Positions 7,412 to 17,454 of a stretch of 64,000 nucleotides of DNA are shown here, in pieces. Source of the DNA: a candidate division WOR-3 bacterium (GTDB taxonomy: Bacteria; Hydrothermota; Tepidihabitantia; Tepidihabitantales; CAIPLT01); contig JBDRUV010000002.1 of assembly GCA_039801505.1 (NCBI GenBank), forward strand, positions 186,001 to 250,000, in the 5' to 3' direction. Made by a program: the position numbers and the translations under genes. The notes beneath the pieces are model-generated. The model ran no database searches and was not told where the DNA came from. It worked only from the letters and a program-made list of their open reading frames with translations. Position 1 is the stretch's first letter. Each line of letters opens with the position of its first letter.

Positions 7412-10378
7412 ATGAAAGGTACAGTGTATTTAGTGCCGTTTGGCACCCAACGTACTACAGATTTCCTTTTTCGAGAAGCAATTAAGGACATCTCGGGAAA
7501 AGATTTTTCTGAGATTATTTATATTGGTCCAACAATTCAAAAGATTCGGGACGCCCAGGTTAGTTTTAATAAACTTGTGGGCTTAAAAGCCTATATTCCA
7601 CCGCGATTTTATACGATTAAACAATATGTGTTAGATGTATTCAACCAGTATCATTCAGCAGTTAAGGTTTTACCCGATTTTTTTAAACCGCTTTTGATTA
7701 CCCAATTAGCCAGGAAAGTTTTGCAGAGGAACGCCCAGGAGCAAACGCCATCATTGGGCTATGGTAAAATTATGGCGAAATTTATTCGAGAACTAAAACA
7801 ATATTTGCCAGATAAAACCGGTGACGACTTGGTTGATATCGTAAAAAATCTTATTACTAAAAGACGCATCACTGGAATTGACGAACGGGAAGAACGACTT
7901 ACCCAGGCGCTTAAAATATATCAGAAGTATAACCAGAAACTTAAAAAGATGAAATGGGTTGACACTGAAGATATTTTTCAATATGCAATTGGTTTCATTC
8001 GGAATAATGTTACTATAAAAACATTAATTTTAGACGGGTTTTTTTATGACTTAACAACTCTAGAAGAACAAGTTGTTGCTGCATTGATTAATAAGGCCCA
8101 AAAGGTATTCGCACTTTCTTTTTATGACTCCCGTAATCCCGATGCTTATGCTTTGCCTCAAGAGTTTTTAGTTTTTTTGCGAAAACTAAATCTTTTAGAA
8201 GAAAAGACCTGTGCGACTGGGACATTTTCTGAATTGCCCGAGATTCGTCAAGATCTGCCGTATTATGTATGCCCATCAATTGAGGAAGAAGTAGAGTTTA
8301 TTGCCCGGGAGATTAAAAGTCGGGCGATAAAGAACGAAATTGATTTAAATAAAACAATAGTTACATTTAGTCGTCTTGATGAATATGAAAATCTTGTTCG
8401 ACGAATTTTTAAGAAATATGGTATTCCATATTCGATTAGTGTTGGAAAAAGTTTATCGAGCACCCAACCAGTAATTGCTTTAATGGAACTGCTCAATATG
8501 GTTATTAATGATTACCCCAGACTTTCGGTGGTGAGTTGTATTACATCACCTTATTTTCGGCGATTTTCCCCAAAACTAAAAGAATCAATCAATTATTTTT
8601 CTAAAAAAGCGGGTATTTTTAAAGGATTTAAATATTGGAAAAATCTTTTCGTAAGTAATCGAAAGTCTCCTAAAAATGATCCTCAAAGAACCGGCAATTC
8701 TCAAGAATTAAATGAACTTCGTCAAGAATTCGCGGATTTTTTAAAACTAGTAAGCAAATTTAGCGATTTTGCTCAACAAAAACGACGCTTAAAAGATTTT
8801 GCTCATAATTTCAAGAAACTTATTACTCAATTTCAATGGTGCGTTGGTTTCGAAGACGATGAGACCATCGTTGAAATCCGTGCCATGGTGTATGACCTAT
8901 TAGGCCGCCTAGAACAATTTGAGAACGAATTCGGTTCATACCTGGTAAGTATTACTGAATTTCAGAAAGTACTTAAATATTACTTTGACCAGACAGAACT
9001 TTTACCGTCACCGGACCGATACGGTGTTTTAGTATTACCCTTTATGGACACCCGGGGATTAGATTGTGATTATCTTTTCTTTGGGGGTTTAAGCGAAGAT
9101 AAATTTCCCGGCACTACTTATTTTGACCCAATTGTTCCCGAATGGTTTAAAGAAGAATTAAATTTACCATCACTAAAAAAACATTTAATGCGTACCAAAT
9201 TTCATTTTTTTCGTTTAATTAATACCGCACGAAAGCAAACCATTCTTACTTACCATAATGCCAAAGAAGATAAATTGCTTTTGCCCTCTCCGTTTCTTGG
9301 TGATAACTGTCAACAAATGCCAGTATCTGATGCAATTTTTTCCTACGAAGATTATCAAAGATATCTTGGTGAACAAGAATTTTATCGAACTGGCAAAAAT
9401 TTGTTATTAGAAACAATGTCCTCGCTACCCAATTTTGATGCCGACCCCGAGGCCTTAGGGCTTGTTAAAAATCGTTTTAAAAACAATAAAGAAGAACTGT
9501 CGTTTCAAGTTACCGAATTAGAAAAATATGCCATCTGTAATTATCAATTTTATCTCGAACGAGTATTAGGGCTAGAACTATTAAAGGAACCCGAATATCG
9601 ACCGGATGCAACATTCTGGGGTGTAATTGTTCACGAGATTTTTTGTCGACTTTATAAAAAGGGTGCTCCGTCACTTGATGAATTACCAGGCAAATTAAAT
9701 AAAGCTCTTGAGGCGACACTAAAGGATAATAAAATTGGTGGTCTGCGGGCTGATATAATTAAAAAAATTATAACCGATTGCCAAAACGATTTTCTAAACA
9801 GGGAACAGGAACTAAGAGACCGAGGATTTTGGCCATACAGAGTTGAAAAAGAACTAAGTTGCAGTTTGGATTTGGATAAAGAAGAAGAACTAAGTTGTAT
9901 TTTAGGTAAAAATCTTATAATTTCTGGAAAAATTGACCGAATCGATGTGGCTTATAACAAGCAATGCTATATATTTGATTATAAAACTGGCCAAATCGAC
10001 AATTATACACTTGATAAAATCAAAAAGGGTGAAACCCTACAACTACCGCTTTATGCATTTTTGGTAAAAAAATGTTTAAAACTCGATGTTACCAATGCAG
10101 GAATTTACACTCTTCCCGATTGTAAGATAAATTGGCTTATTAAGAATGGTTCATTAGAGGAATATATCAGCGCAGCGCTTCAGACCGCGACACAGCTTAT
10201 AGGTGAAATAATCCAAGGACGTTTTACTAAAACCTCAGAAAAAAGATGTTATTATTGCCAATTTAGATTTCTCTGTCCAATTTTGCTTGGCGGTAAAAAG
10301 TCCCCCAAAAATGAGGAAATAAATGAAAAAGAAACAAAACAAATGAAAGATAGACAAAACGAAAATGATCAAGAGTAA
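7412..10378 (+). CDS. addB: AddB-type nuclease subunit, PD-(D/E)XK family
   Basis: This is the predicted second subunit of an AddAB-type helicase-nuclease for double-strand-break repair. The long N-terminal part is an inactivated helicase-like region. The C-terminal nuclease has GVIVHEIFCRLY, GKIDRID and the DYKTGQ catalytic Asp/Lys. Four Cys expected to hold a [4Fe-4S] cluster are visible: one in EKYAICNYQFYLERVLGLE and three in CYYCQFRFLC near the C-terminus. The ATG at 7412 is preferred over an upstream TTG at 7403. The protein has about 988 residues, shorter than Bacillus AddB (about 1,170). It overlaps addA by 14 nt. Confidence 0.8.
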   Translation: MKGTVYLVPFGTQRTTDFLFREAIKDISGKDFSEIIYIGPTIQKIRDAQVSFNKLVGLKAYIPPRFYTIKQYVLDVFNQYHSAVKVLPDFFKPLLITQLARKVLQRNAQEQTPSLGYGKIMAKFIRELKQYLPDKTGDDLVDIVKNLITKRRITGIDEREERLTQALKIYQKYNQKLKKMKWVDTEDIFQYAIGFIRNNVTIKTLILDGFFYDLTTLEEQVVAALINKAQKVFALSFYDSRNPDAYALPQEFLVFLRKLNLLEEKTCATGTFSELPEIRQDLPYYVCPSIEEEVEFIAREIKSRAIKNEIDLNKTIVTFSRLDEYENLVRRIFKKYGIPYSISVGKSLSSTQPVIALMELLNMVINDYPRLSVVSCITSPYFRRFSPKLKESINYFSKKAGIFKGFKYWKNLFVSNRKSPKNDPQRTGNSQELNELRQEFADFLKLVSKFSDFAQQKRRLKDFAHNFKKLITQFQWCVGFEDDETIVEIRAMVYDLLGRLEQFENEFGSYLVSITEFQKVLKYYFDQTELLPSPDRYGVLVLPFMDTRGLDCDYLFFGGLSEDKFPGTTYFDPIVPEWFKEELNLPSLKKHLMRTKFHFFRLINTARKQTILTYHNAKEDKLLLPSPFLGDNCQQMPVSDAIFSYEDYQRYLGEQEFYRTGKNLLLETMSSLPNFDADPEALGLVKNRFKNNKEELSFQVTELEKYAICNYQFYLERVLGLELLKEPEYRPDATFWGVIVHEIFCRLYKKGAPSLDELPGKLNKALEATLKDNKIGGLRADIIKKIITDCQNDFLNREQELRDRGFWPYRVEKELSCSLDLDKEEELSCILGKNLIISGKIDRIDVAYNKQCYIFDYKTGQIDNYTLDKIKKGETLQLPLYAFLVKKCLKLDVTNAGIYTLPDCKINWLIKNGSLEEYISAALQTATQLIGEIIQGRFTKTSEKRCYYCQFRFLCPILLGGKKSPKNEEINEKETKQMKDRQNENDQE

Positions 10379-13300
10379 AATTGTTTTATCTCCAGCCGGT
10401 TCAGGTAAAACCGAACGCCTTGCTCAACGTTATATAGAACTGTTGGAAAACGGTGTTTTACCCGAACGGATACTAACGATTACTTTTACAGAAAAGGCGG
10501 CAGCGGAAATGAAAGCGCGGATCTTACAAATTCTAAAAGAAAAAAATCCTGATGCATATAAAAAAATTCTTGAAAAATCATTTCTCTTACGAATTCAAAC
10601 CATCGATTCTTTTTGCTATTCACTTCTTCGCCGTTTTGCTCATCTCTGTGGATATGAGTATGATTTAGAAGTTCTTCCGGATAGTTCTTATCTTCAAAGA
10701 TTATCTATTGCTGGGGCGATGTCAAAAATCGAAAAATTAGGACCCGACTCTCAAGCATACCAGGATCTTTTATCAATAATAACTAATAAAGTAAATGATA
10801 AACAATTCCAGGGCTGGAAAATAATCGAAGAATTATTTGAAGCATTATATGCTAAACACATAAGTCAAGAACGAATCCAGCTGGCACCTATTGAAAGACT
10901 GAGCGAGTTACCACAAATTATTGAGGAATTAAAAAACCACCCGATAACAAACCAAAAAATAGAGAATTTCACACGTTTGATTCTAGATTCGCTTGAAAAT
11001 GAACGGATCGAGGAAATCAAAAAAAATCTTGAAGAAGTAAAGGGCACGTTTTTACAAAAATCAGGCAATCGTCGTACAAATAAAAAAAATTACTCTGAAG
11101 ATGAATGGTATCAGAAAATGTTTAATTATTATTTAATCGTAAATCAACTAAGCAGACAAATATGGCTTAAGCAAGTTTTAGATCTTTTTAAAAATTATTT
11201 TCTTGAAGAATTTTACCGTCTAAAGAAAGAAAATAATGTGGTCGACTTTGCGGATTTAGAAATTCTTACGTATAAAATTTTGACCGAAGATTCAAATTGG
11301 GCTAATATTCTTTATTTTTTTGATGAACACACAGATCATATTTTAGTAGATGAATTTCAAGATACAAGTTTTCTGCAGTGGGCAATTATTAAAAAACTTA
11401 CAGAAGAATGGTTTTCGGGTTTGGGGATCAAACAAGAACGGCAAATAAAGCCAACTATATTTTTGGTAGGCGACGATAAACAATCTATATATATGTTTAG
11501 AAATGCCCATGCCGAGATTTTCAATTATGCAAAATCATACCTAGAAAAATGTCTAAAAGATGAGTTTGATTTCGAAGAGGTTACTAGTAATTATCGGAGT
11601 CTTCGAGCTATAATTGATTTTACAAATCGATTATTTAGTCAATTGATGTCGCCCGATCCTCAATATATGTCTCGAAAAATTATATACAAACCATTTGAAT
11701 GTAAACGAAACAATTCTAATTGTGGAATCGTTGAAATTATTCTCATTCCTACTGACGGTGCAAAAAAAGATCGCAGGAAAGAAGCAGAAACTTTGGCCAA
11801 AAAAATCTTATCGATTGTTAATGCACCGATTGTTTACAATAAAGAAGAAAAACCCCAACAAGCTAAATTTAGAGATATAGCAGTGCTCCTTAGAAGTCGC
11901 ACATATCTCGATATTTACGAACAGGTGTTCAGGGAATACCGTATACCGTTTGTAGTAATTAAAGGTATCGGATTTTACTCGTCACTTGAAATTTCATTAC
12001 TCAGGGAGTTATTAAATGTTCTTGTTAATCCGGATAATGATTATAGTTTATATGTTATACTTAAAAGTCCCATTTTTGGCTTTACTGAAAAAGAATTGCT
12101 GAAAATTTCACAATACCAATACAATGGTATGATAAGCTCGCTCTGGCGACGGTTGCAAACCTGCGCAGCAAATGACCGATTTTATAAAGAATGTGTGGAG
12201 AAACTGACAAATTGGGTATCTGCAGTTGGACAGAAGCCAATTGGAGAAATTATCCGGGAAATTTTCGATACGCAAAACATGTGGAATGTTTTCTGGGAAG
12301 ATGAGAGGGCGGTGAACATAAAAAAATTTTTAGTTATAGTGGAAGAATTAGAAAAGGCCGGACTATCCCCGGTTTCTATTACTGATTATTTTGAAAAAGC
12401 CACTCGAAATACAGAAGAACCAAAAGCTAATGTTAATACAGAAGGAAGGGATGTTGTAAAAATAATGACAATTCATGCAGCAAAGGGGCTCCAGTTTCCA
12501 ATTGTATTTTTGCCAGCGCTCGACAAACGCATTGACAATGTAGAACAAAACAAAGAAGATGCTAAACTAATAATTACCGAAAAGGACGATACCCGAATAA
12601 TAGTAGCTTATGAGCCCGAAAGCGGATTTCGCAAGTTACTACAGATATATAAGGAAATAGACGATCAAGAAGCAGAAGAAGAAAAACGAATATTTTACGT
12701 TGGAGTAACTAGAGCACGAGATGTATTATATCTTTCAGGAATAGACAAAGTAAATTCAAACCCCAGCGAATCGTGGTTAAATTGGTTAAAAATTCACCTA
12801 GGGATCAATTATAACGAAAATAAATATCGGCTTGATAAGGATTATAATATAAAAGGATTGTCAATAACTACTGACCGAGAAATTCACGAATTTTTTGTTA
12901 ATCAAAATATAGAACTTCCCCAAATTGCGATTGCTAAAAAAGAAAGTTATATTCAGGAACTATTAGCGACAAAAGATTATGAATGGCGAGTTGTTACTGA
13001 AGAACTTCCCGAGGTGTCTTGTGAACTTCGTAGAAAACATGGCGAATATTGGTTAATAATTGGTGAAATTTTGCATAAAATATTTGAAGCTCTTTCACGA
13101 GGTCTCTTGAGTTTTAGACCAGACGAGATCGTTGAGTTTACACAAAAAGAATTGTTGTCAAAATATTTTTTGATAGATTCGACAGTTAAAAGTGTCGTTA
13201 TAAATGAAATAAAACGCCAAATGTCTGTAATTGAAACATCGGAAATACTTGAAATAATAATGCCTCCAAAAACTAATGAACAAAAAGCATTTTGCGAATT

Positions 13301-13553
13301 GCCTTTTATTTTTACTAAAAACGGTACAATATATAGTGGACGAGTTGATCGCGTAATTATTGATCAAAGCGGCGCTTTCGTTTATGACTATAAAACTTTT
13401 CCTGTTACCGACAAAGAAATCCCGGCATTGATAAATAGTTATCGAAAACAAATAAAACTATATGAAGGCGCAATAAGAGAAATATTTTCCGTAGCTACCA
13501 CCAGAGGTTTTTTAATTTTTACTGCGATAGGGAAAATCCGGGAGGTGTTGTGA
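10365..13553 (+). CDS. addA: AddA-type UvrD/REP helicase with C-terminal nuclease
   Basis: This 1,062-residue SF1A helicase-nuclease begins with Walker A SPAGSGKTERL. It has motif Ia ITFTEKAAAEM, Walker B ILVDEFQDTS, GDDKQSIYMFR (motif III), motif V VKIMTIHAAKGLQFP and motif VI FYVGVTRARDVLY. A RecB-type nuclease motif is present near the C-terminus (GRVDRVIIDQ, then VYDYKTF). With AddB it should resect double-strand ends and load RecA. The region is conspicuously richer in AAA/GAA codons than the 20-30 kb segment, but no other sign of transfer is visible. No recC or recD was seen. Confidence 0.85.
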   Translation: MIKSKIVLSPAGSGKTERLAQRYIELLENGVLPERILTITFTEKAAAEMKARILQILKEKNPDAYKKILEKSFLLRIQTIDSFCYSLLRRFAHLCGYEYDLEVLPDSSYLQRLSIAGAMSKIEKLGPDSQAYQDLLSIITNKVNDKQFQGWKIIEELFEALYAKHISQERIQLAPIERLSELPQIIEELKNHPITNQKIENFTRLILDSLENERIEEIKKNLEEVKGTFLQKSGNRRTNKKNYSEDEWYQKMFNYYLIVNQLSRQIWLKQVLDLFKNYFLEEFYRLKKENNVVDFADLEILTYKILTEDSNWANILYFFDEHTDHILVDEFQDTSFLQWAIIKKLTEEWFSGLGIKQERQIKPTIFLVGDDKQSIYMFRNAHAEIFNYAKSYLEKCLKDEFDFEEVTSNYRSLRAIIDFTNRLFSQLMSPDPQYMSRKIIYKPFECKRNNSNCGIVEIILIPTDGAKKDRRKEAETLAKKILSIVNAPIVYNKEEKPQQAKFRDIAVLLRSRTYLDIYEQVFREYRIPFVVIKGIGFYSSLEISLLRELLNVLVNPDNDYSLYVILKSPIFGFTEKELLKISQYQYNGMISSLWRRLQTCAANDRFYKECVEKLTNWVSAVGQKPIGEIIREIFDTQNMWNVFWEDERAVNIKKFLVIVEELEKAGLSPVSITDYFEKATRNTEEPKANVNTEGRDVVKIMTIHAAKGLQFPIVFLPALDKRIDNVEQNKEDAKLIITEKDDTRIIVAYEPESGFRKLLQIYKEIDDQEAEEEKRIFYVGVTRARDVLYLSGIDKVNSNPSESWLNWLKIHLGINYNENKYRLDKDYNIKGLSITTDREIHEFFVNQNIELPQIAIAKKESYIQELLATKDYEWRVVTEELPEVSCELRRKHGEYWLIIGEILHKIFEALSRGLLSFRPDEIVEFTQKELLSKYFLIDSTVKSVVINEIKRQMSVIETSEILEIIMPPKTNEQKAFCELPFIFTKNGTIYSGRVDRVIIDQSGAFVYDYKTFPVTDKEIPALINSYRKQIKLYEGAIREIFSVATTRGFLIFTAIGKIREVL

Positions 13554-14339
13554 AAAAATTGACAAGCAACCTTAAGATTAATATTCCTGCTTCTGGGATG
13601 TATGTAATAGCTGTAAACTAACGGGATTCTTTGTATGCGCAAAATACAACAAGTTAATTTTTTGATACTCAAAAACGCTATAAGCAACGAACTATTGCTT
13701 TTATAAACGAATAGAGTATGAGTAATTCGCGCAAAAATTGATTGCAAAGCATAATTGTCAAGTTCGGAAGAGTTTTTAATTGAACTATTAACGGACAACT
13801 CAGAACATTTAATAAAATTAAAGTGCGGATAATGCTACAGCTTTTTGAATACCATAATGGAATTGCTTTGTCCAATGATCGCTGATACTACGATGTTCAA
13901 TTTTCAATAAACTGTGTAGTAAAAGAATGGGGATTTTTGTTCCACAAAGAAGAACCTGAAAAATATTAGATCTTCTAAAAGCACTCACAGATGAAAATTC
14001 AGTATTTCTTGACAACTTACATAAAACACCCATGAAATTTTTAATTAGATGAAATTAATATAGTCAAAGCTTTACACAATTCCGAGTTTCGAAACCTGTA
14101 CAGTTATAGATAATTCTACGTTCGAATCGAGACGATTTCGTAACTAATTCATCCGCAACATCCAACTTTGGCGTTATATGAGCAATTAATAATTGAATAC
14201 ACTACATACTATACACAATTACTTTCATCGGAGATTTTTTCTTGATCGATTACCATTTTTATTATATTATTATACTTACTTATTGAAGTTTTCGATAATA
14301 TTCTAAGCAAAACAATTAATACTCTTGTATTTTAAACAT
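13554..14339 (+). other. 786-nt gap without a recognisable gene
   Basis: AT-rich and stop-riddled on both strands; the short open frames do not resemble proteins. A TTGACA with a poor TATTCC 17 nt later sits at 13559. The segment FLFHKEEPEKY can be read near 13933, but stops follow at once, so a decayed gene is conceivable but not shown. The intergenic dodecamer repeat found in the other long gaps is absent here. Confidence 0.5.
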
Positions 14340-14747
14340 ATGATAGAAAAAGGTAAAGTAATTAAAGTGTCCGAGGGAAAAATTACGGTAGCTATAATGA
14401 CTACTAGTGACTGTGCTCACTGTAGTAAAACTCATATCTGTAACTTGTTTGGAGAAAATAAGAGAATAATCGAATTATACAAAACAATACCTGTTCGAGA
14501 GGGGAATGAGGTAGTTATTGAAATCTCGCACAAATATCAGTTGCTTTCAATATTTTTGATTTTTTGTGTACCGGTAATTTTATTTGTTATTGGTGTAGTA
14601 TGGGGAGCTATATTGCAAAACGAGTTGTTCTCATTGATTTTTGGGGGTGTAGGGTTTATATTAGGGTTCACGATAGTTAAACTTATTAATAATTATCTTT
14701 CTAAAATTAACAGTAAAATAGCAAAAATTATCAAAGTTTTAAGTTAA
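14340..14747 (+). CDS. RseC/MucC-like membrane protein
   Basis: This 135-residue protein starts EKGKVIKVSEGKITVAI, followed by a Cys cluster (SDCAHCSKTHIC) and two adjacent membrane helices (about 66-87 and 92-112). That is the layout of RseC-family proteins, which modulate sigma-E signalling or SoxR reduction in Proteobacteria and are linked with Rnf-type electron transfer elsewhere. The Cys pattern could bind an Fe-S centre (inference). The ATG at 14340 is preferred to the upstream TTG. The stop overlaps the 3' end of the convergent Lon-like gene by 4 nt. No clear ribosome-binding site was seen. Confidence 0.7.
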   Translation: MIEKGKVIKVSEGKITVAIMTTSDCAHCSKTHICNLFGENKRIIELYKTIPVREGNEVVIEISHKYQLLSIFLIFCVPVILFVIGVVWGAILQNELFSLIFGGVGFILGFTIVKLINNYLSKINSKIAKIIKVLS

Positions 14748-17182
14748 AGCGAATTACTTGTTTCTTTACTGTGGTATTTTTGTAAAATAAGCGCAAGGTT
14801 TTTTAATTTTTCATTTACTAAGTAGTTGACAGTGCCTTCGGGATAATTACCACCTTGATCCTTGGTTCCAGCTGGTACACCGGTTAGGAGCTCAATACCT
14901 TCGTCAATTGTTTTTATTGCGTAAACGTGAAACTTATTTTGACTTATGCTCTCAATTATTTCATCACTAAGTACTAAATTTCCAACATTAGCTTCAGGGA
15001 TAATTACTCCTTGAGTTCCAGTAAGGCCTTTAGCTTTGCAGGTCACGTAAAATCCTTCGATTTTTTCGTTTATTCCCCCTACTGGCTGAATTTCGCCTTT
15101 CTGGTTAACTGACCCAGTGACGGCTAAGTCCTGTCTTAGTGGTAATTCAGCAAGACTTGAAAGTAATGCATAGAGTTCAGCTGAGGATGCACTGTCGCCT
15201 TCCACTCCAGAATATGATTGTTCAAAACAAATACTAGCAGTTAAAGTAAGAGGTTTGTCTTGGGCATACTTATCTCGCAAGTAACCCGAAATAATGTATA
15301 CACCCTTGTTGTGAATTGGACCTGACAGCTCAGCTTCGCGTTCGATATTGATTACTCCCATGGTACCGACGCCTATTTTGGCGGTAATACGCGAAGGTTT
15401 GCCGAATACATAATCACCTAGATCTAAGAGTGATAGGCCATTTACTTGCCCCACAACGCTACCATCAGTATCGATGAAAATTGTACCGTCACTGATCATC
15501 TTTTGAATTTTCTCTTCGATGAGTTTTACACGATCCTTTTGTTCCGCAATAGCTTTTTGAACGTAATATTCCGTAACTACGGTTTGATTGTCTTTTTGAG
15601 CCCAATAATTAGCTTCTCGTAAAATATCAGCAATTTGATTGAAACGAATTGACAACTTGTTTTTATGGCCACTTAGTCTTAAGGCATATTTAAGAACACG
15701 TTTTATTCCGGTACGATCAAATGGTAATAAGCATTCTTTTTCGCAAATTGCTTTTAATACTGCTAAATATTCCTTAAGGTTAGTTTCATTGAGAGGTATT
15801 TCCCAGTCAAAATCGGCCCGAATTTTAAATACTTTTCTAAAGTCTTCATCATAAGTATACAACAAATAATAGAGAGTCGGATCGCCGATGAGAATTACTT
15901 TTAAGTCTAAAGGTATCGGTTCTGGTTTCAAGGTGCTAAGCGGTAATAATGATATTTGGTCGGTGCTCGATATTTCTAAATAGCCGCTACGAAGTGTCCG
16001 TTTAAGGATATTCCAGACATTTGGTTCCAATAAAACATCGATTGCATTCAAAATTAAAAATCCCCCGTTGGCTAAAAGGATTGAACCAGCCTTGATCTTA
16101 GTAAAATCGCTCCGCCACTGTCCATAACGGTTCCAAGTTCGTTCAATTGTTCCGAAAAGATTTTTATAAGTTGGGGTGTTTTCAAAAATAATTGGCGCAG
16201 TTTTACATTGGGAATTATCAACTAAAACATTTACTCTAAATTCGATAAATGGATCGTGTTCTAATGCATCGGGTGATTTTTCCTTTGAGGGCACATCTTG
16301 GAGTAGCGGACGAAGAAACAGATCGAGGCGTTTGATTATCACTTTTTCAACATCACTTAAATATTTTTCTAGCTTGCGACTTGAAAAGCTTTCCCGAATT
16401 TCTGCGATGCGTTCGGTAACCACAGGCTGAATAGTTTTTTCATTTAATTCTTCTAACAATTTTTTCGTTTCCTTTTCTAAATTTCGGATTTTTTTAAGCA
16501 GAATCTGTAGTTCCTCGAGATATTTAATATATTTAGTTTTAATAAGCTCCCACTCTTCTTGCGTGATTTTACCTTCTTCAAAGAGAGTATTGAGACCAGC
16601 TAAATCGAAAGCCTGATTTTCAAACATATAAACTAACTCGACGCGGCCTCCAGGTGCCAGCGGTACCAGTTTAAAATTATCTTGTTGAATTTCTCGTTCA
16701 AACTTCTGGGCAATTAACTCTGACTTGGCTTTAAAATCGTTAATAATTTTATTCTTTTTCTCTAGGTAAATTTCGCTTTCTAAAAGTCCAGGTATTGTTT
16801 TAATTAGAAATTCAATTAATTCATTCATGGCCTGGGAGAGTAATTTTCCTTGGCCCGCTGGTAAAGTTATTAAAATCGGATAATCAGGTCGCTCAAAGTT
16901 ATTAACATATACAAGATCATCGGGAATTTTTTTAGACTTGACAATTTCATTTAACAAATAGCGAATCGTTGTTTTTCGGCCAGTGCCCAAAATACCGGTA
17001 ACAAAAATATTATACCCTGGGCTGTTTATCCCTAATCCCAAGCGCAACGCTTTAACAGCGCGTTCTTGCCCTAAAATAAAAGGTGACGATACCAGCTCTG
17101 TAGTGCTATTAAAAGGTAACCAGCTATCGGGTATATGCCCTGTTAGTTGCGAAATTGGGACACGATATTTATTAATCTCCAT
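14744..17182 (-). CDS. Lon-family ATP-dependent protease (AAA_32/Lon_2 type)
   Basis: This 812-residue protein resembles the YcbZ/LonC group rather than classical LonA. It lacks the LonA N-domain, has a Walker A variant GILGTGRKT (about residue 63), a long coiled-coil insertion (about 190-270) and an AAA domain split around it (GGFLILNAIDVLLEP). The C-terminal Ser-Lys protease domain has the nucleophile in GDSASSAEL (about 664) and the Lys in GGINEKIEGF (about 705). It should unfold and degrade damaged or regulatory proteins. The gene has its own promoter and an unusually folded leader of about 185 nt. AGGTGA lies 6 nt before the ATG. Confidence 0.85.
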   Translation of the reverse strand: MEINKYRVPISQLTGHIPDSWLPFNSTTELVSSPFILGQERAVKALRLGLGINSPGYNIFVTGILGTGRKTTIRYLLNEIVKSKKIPDDLVYVNNFERPDYPILITLPAGQGKLLSQAMNELIEFLIKTIPGLLESEIYLEKKNKIINDFKAKSELIAQKFEREIQQDNFKLVPLAPGGRVELVYMFENQAFDLAGLNTLFEEGKITQEEWELIKTKYIKYLEELQILLKKIRNLEKETKKLLEELNEKTIQPVVTERIAEIRESFSSRKLEKYLSDVEKVIIKRLDLFLRPLLQDVPSKEKSPDALEHDPFIEFRVNVLVDNSQCKTAPIIFENTPTYKNLFGTIERTWNRYGQWRSDFTKIKAGSILLANGGFLILNAIDVLLEPNVWNILKRTLRSGYLEISSTDQISLLPLSTLKPEPIPLDLKVILIGDPTLYYLLYTYDEDFRKVFKIRADFDWEIPLNETNLKEYLAVLKAICEKECLLPFDRTGIKRVLKYALRLSGHKNKLSIRFNQIADILREANYWAQKDNQTVVTEYYVQKAIAEQKDRVKLIEEKIQKMISDGTIFIDTDGSVVGQVNGLSLLDLGDYVFGKPSRITAKIGVGTMGVINIEREAELSGPIHNKGVYIISGYLRDKYAQDKPLTLTASICFEQSYSGVEGDSASSAELYALLSSLAELPLRQDLAVTGSVNQKGEIQPVGGINEKIEGFYVTCKAKGLTGTQGVIIPEANVGNLVLSDEIIESISQNKFHVYAIKTIDEGIELLTGVPAGTKDQGGNYPEGTVNYLVNEKLKNLALILQKYHSKETSNSL

Positions 17183-17204
17183 TGTTTCACCTACATGTTA
17201 AATA

Positions 17205-17329
17205 TTAGGCGGTTGAGGTCTTTTCTCAAAAGAGCCCTAATCATTTAATGATTATGGAGGTGGGTGTACCTCACAGCGCTCTTACAAGAGAAAAAATACC
17301 CACATTGGGTTTCCTCAACCGCCGCCTAA
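17205..17329 (-). ncRNA. Folded leader RNA upstream of the Lon-like protease
   Basis: TTAGGC (17205-17210) pairs with GCCTAA (17324-17329) and GGTTGAGG (17211-17218) with CCTCAACC (17313-17320), leaving a 3-nt bulge. A second stem pairs TTTTCTC (17221-17227) with GAGAAAA (17288-17294) and continues as AAGAGC (17230-17235) with GCTCTT (17278-17283). Inside are hairpins TAATCAT/ATGATTA and GAGGT/ACCTC, and ACCCA/TGGGT lies on the 3' strand. A minus-strand promoter (17373-17400) should transcribe it, and it ends 22 nt before the protease ATG. The rod with an asymmetric bubble recalls 6S RNA, but no 6S, SRP, RNase P or riboswitch signature was recognised. Strand assignment rests on the promoter. 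Confidence 0.6.
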
Positions 17330-17372
17330 TTCCTATTGTGCTGAATTGTTGTCTAAAGTTCATCTTATTTTA

Positions 17373-17400
17373 AGTATAATGTTTTATAAAGAAATGTCAA
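17373..17400 (-). promoter_or_regulatory. Promoter of the Lon-like gene and its leader
   Basis: Minus-strand TTGACA (17400-17395), 16-nt spacer, TATACT (17378-17373). Transcription would begin near 17366, about 185 nt before the start codon. Confidence 0.7.
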
Positions 17401-17420
17401 TATAAACATTTACAAGAAAC

Positions 17421-17449
17421 TTGACGGTTTTATTTAATCAGTTTATCAT
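17421..17449 (+). promoter_or_regulatory. Promoter of the Xer recombinase gene
   Basis: TTGACG (17421-17426), 17-nt spacer, TATCAT (17444-17449), then only 5 nt to the ATG: leaderless geometry. Confidence 0.75.
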
Positions 17450-17454
17450 TAATC

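Noticed and set aside
13559-13587. TTGACA/TATTCC pair after addA as a promoter
   Set aside because: Poor -10 box and no gene or RNA behind it.
13439-14033. Overlapping minus-strand ORFs of 65-119 codons in and beside the gap
   Set aside because: Low-complexity, Ser/Ile/Tyr-rich translations without a start context or any recognisable motif.
14115-14140. tRNA-like T-loop motif GTTCGAATC
   Set aside because: The flanking bases do not form a T-stem and no acceptor, D or anticodon stems can be found nearby.
17205-17329. Reading the inverted repeat as the ends of a miniature transposon
   Set aside because: No target-site duplication or second copy was seen, and the interior forms nested stems downstream of a promoter, which fits a leader RNA better. 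Not fully excluded.
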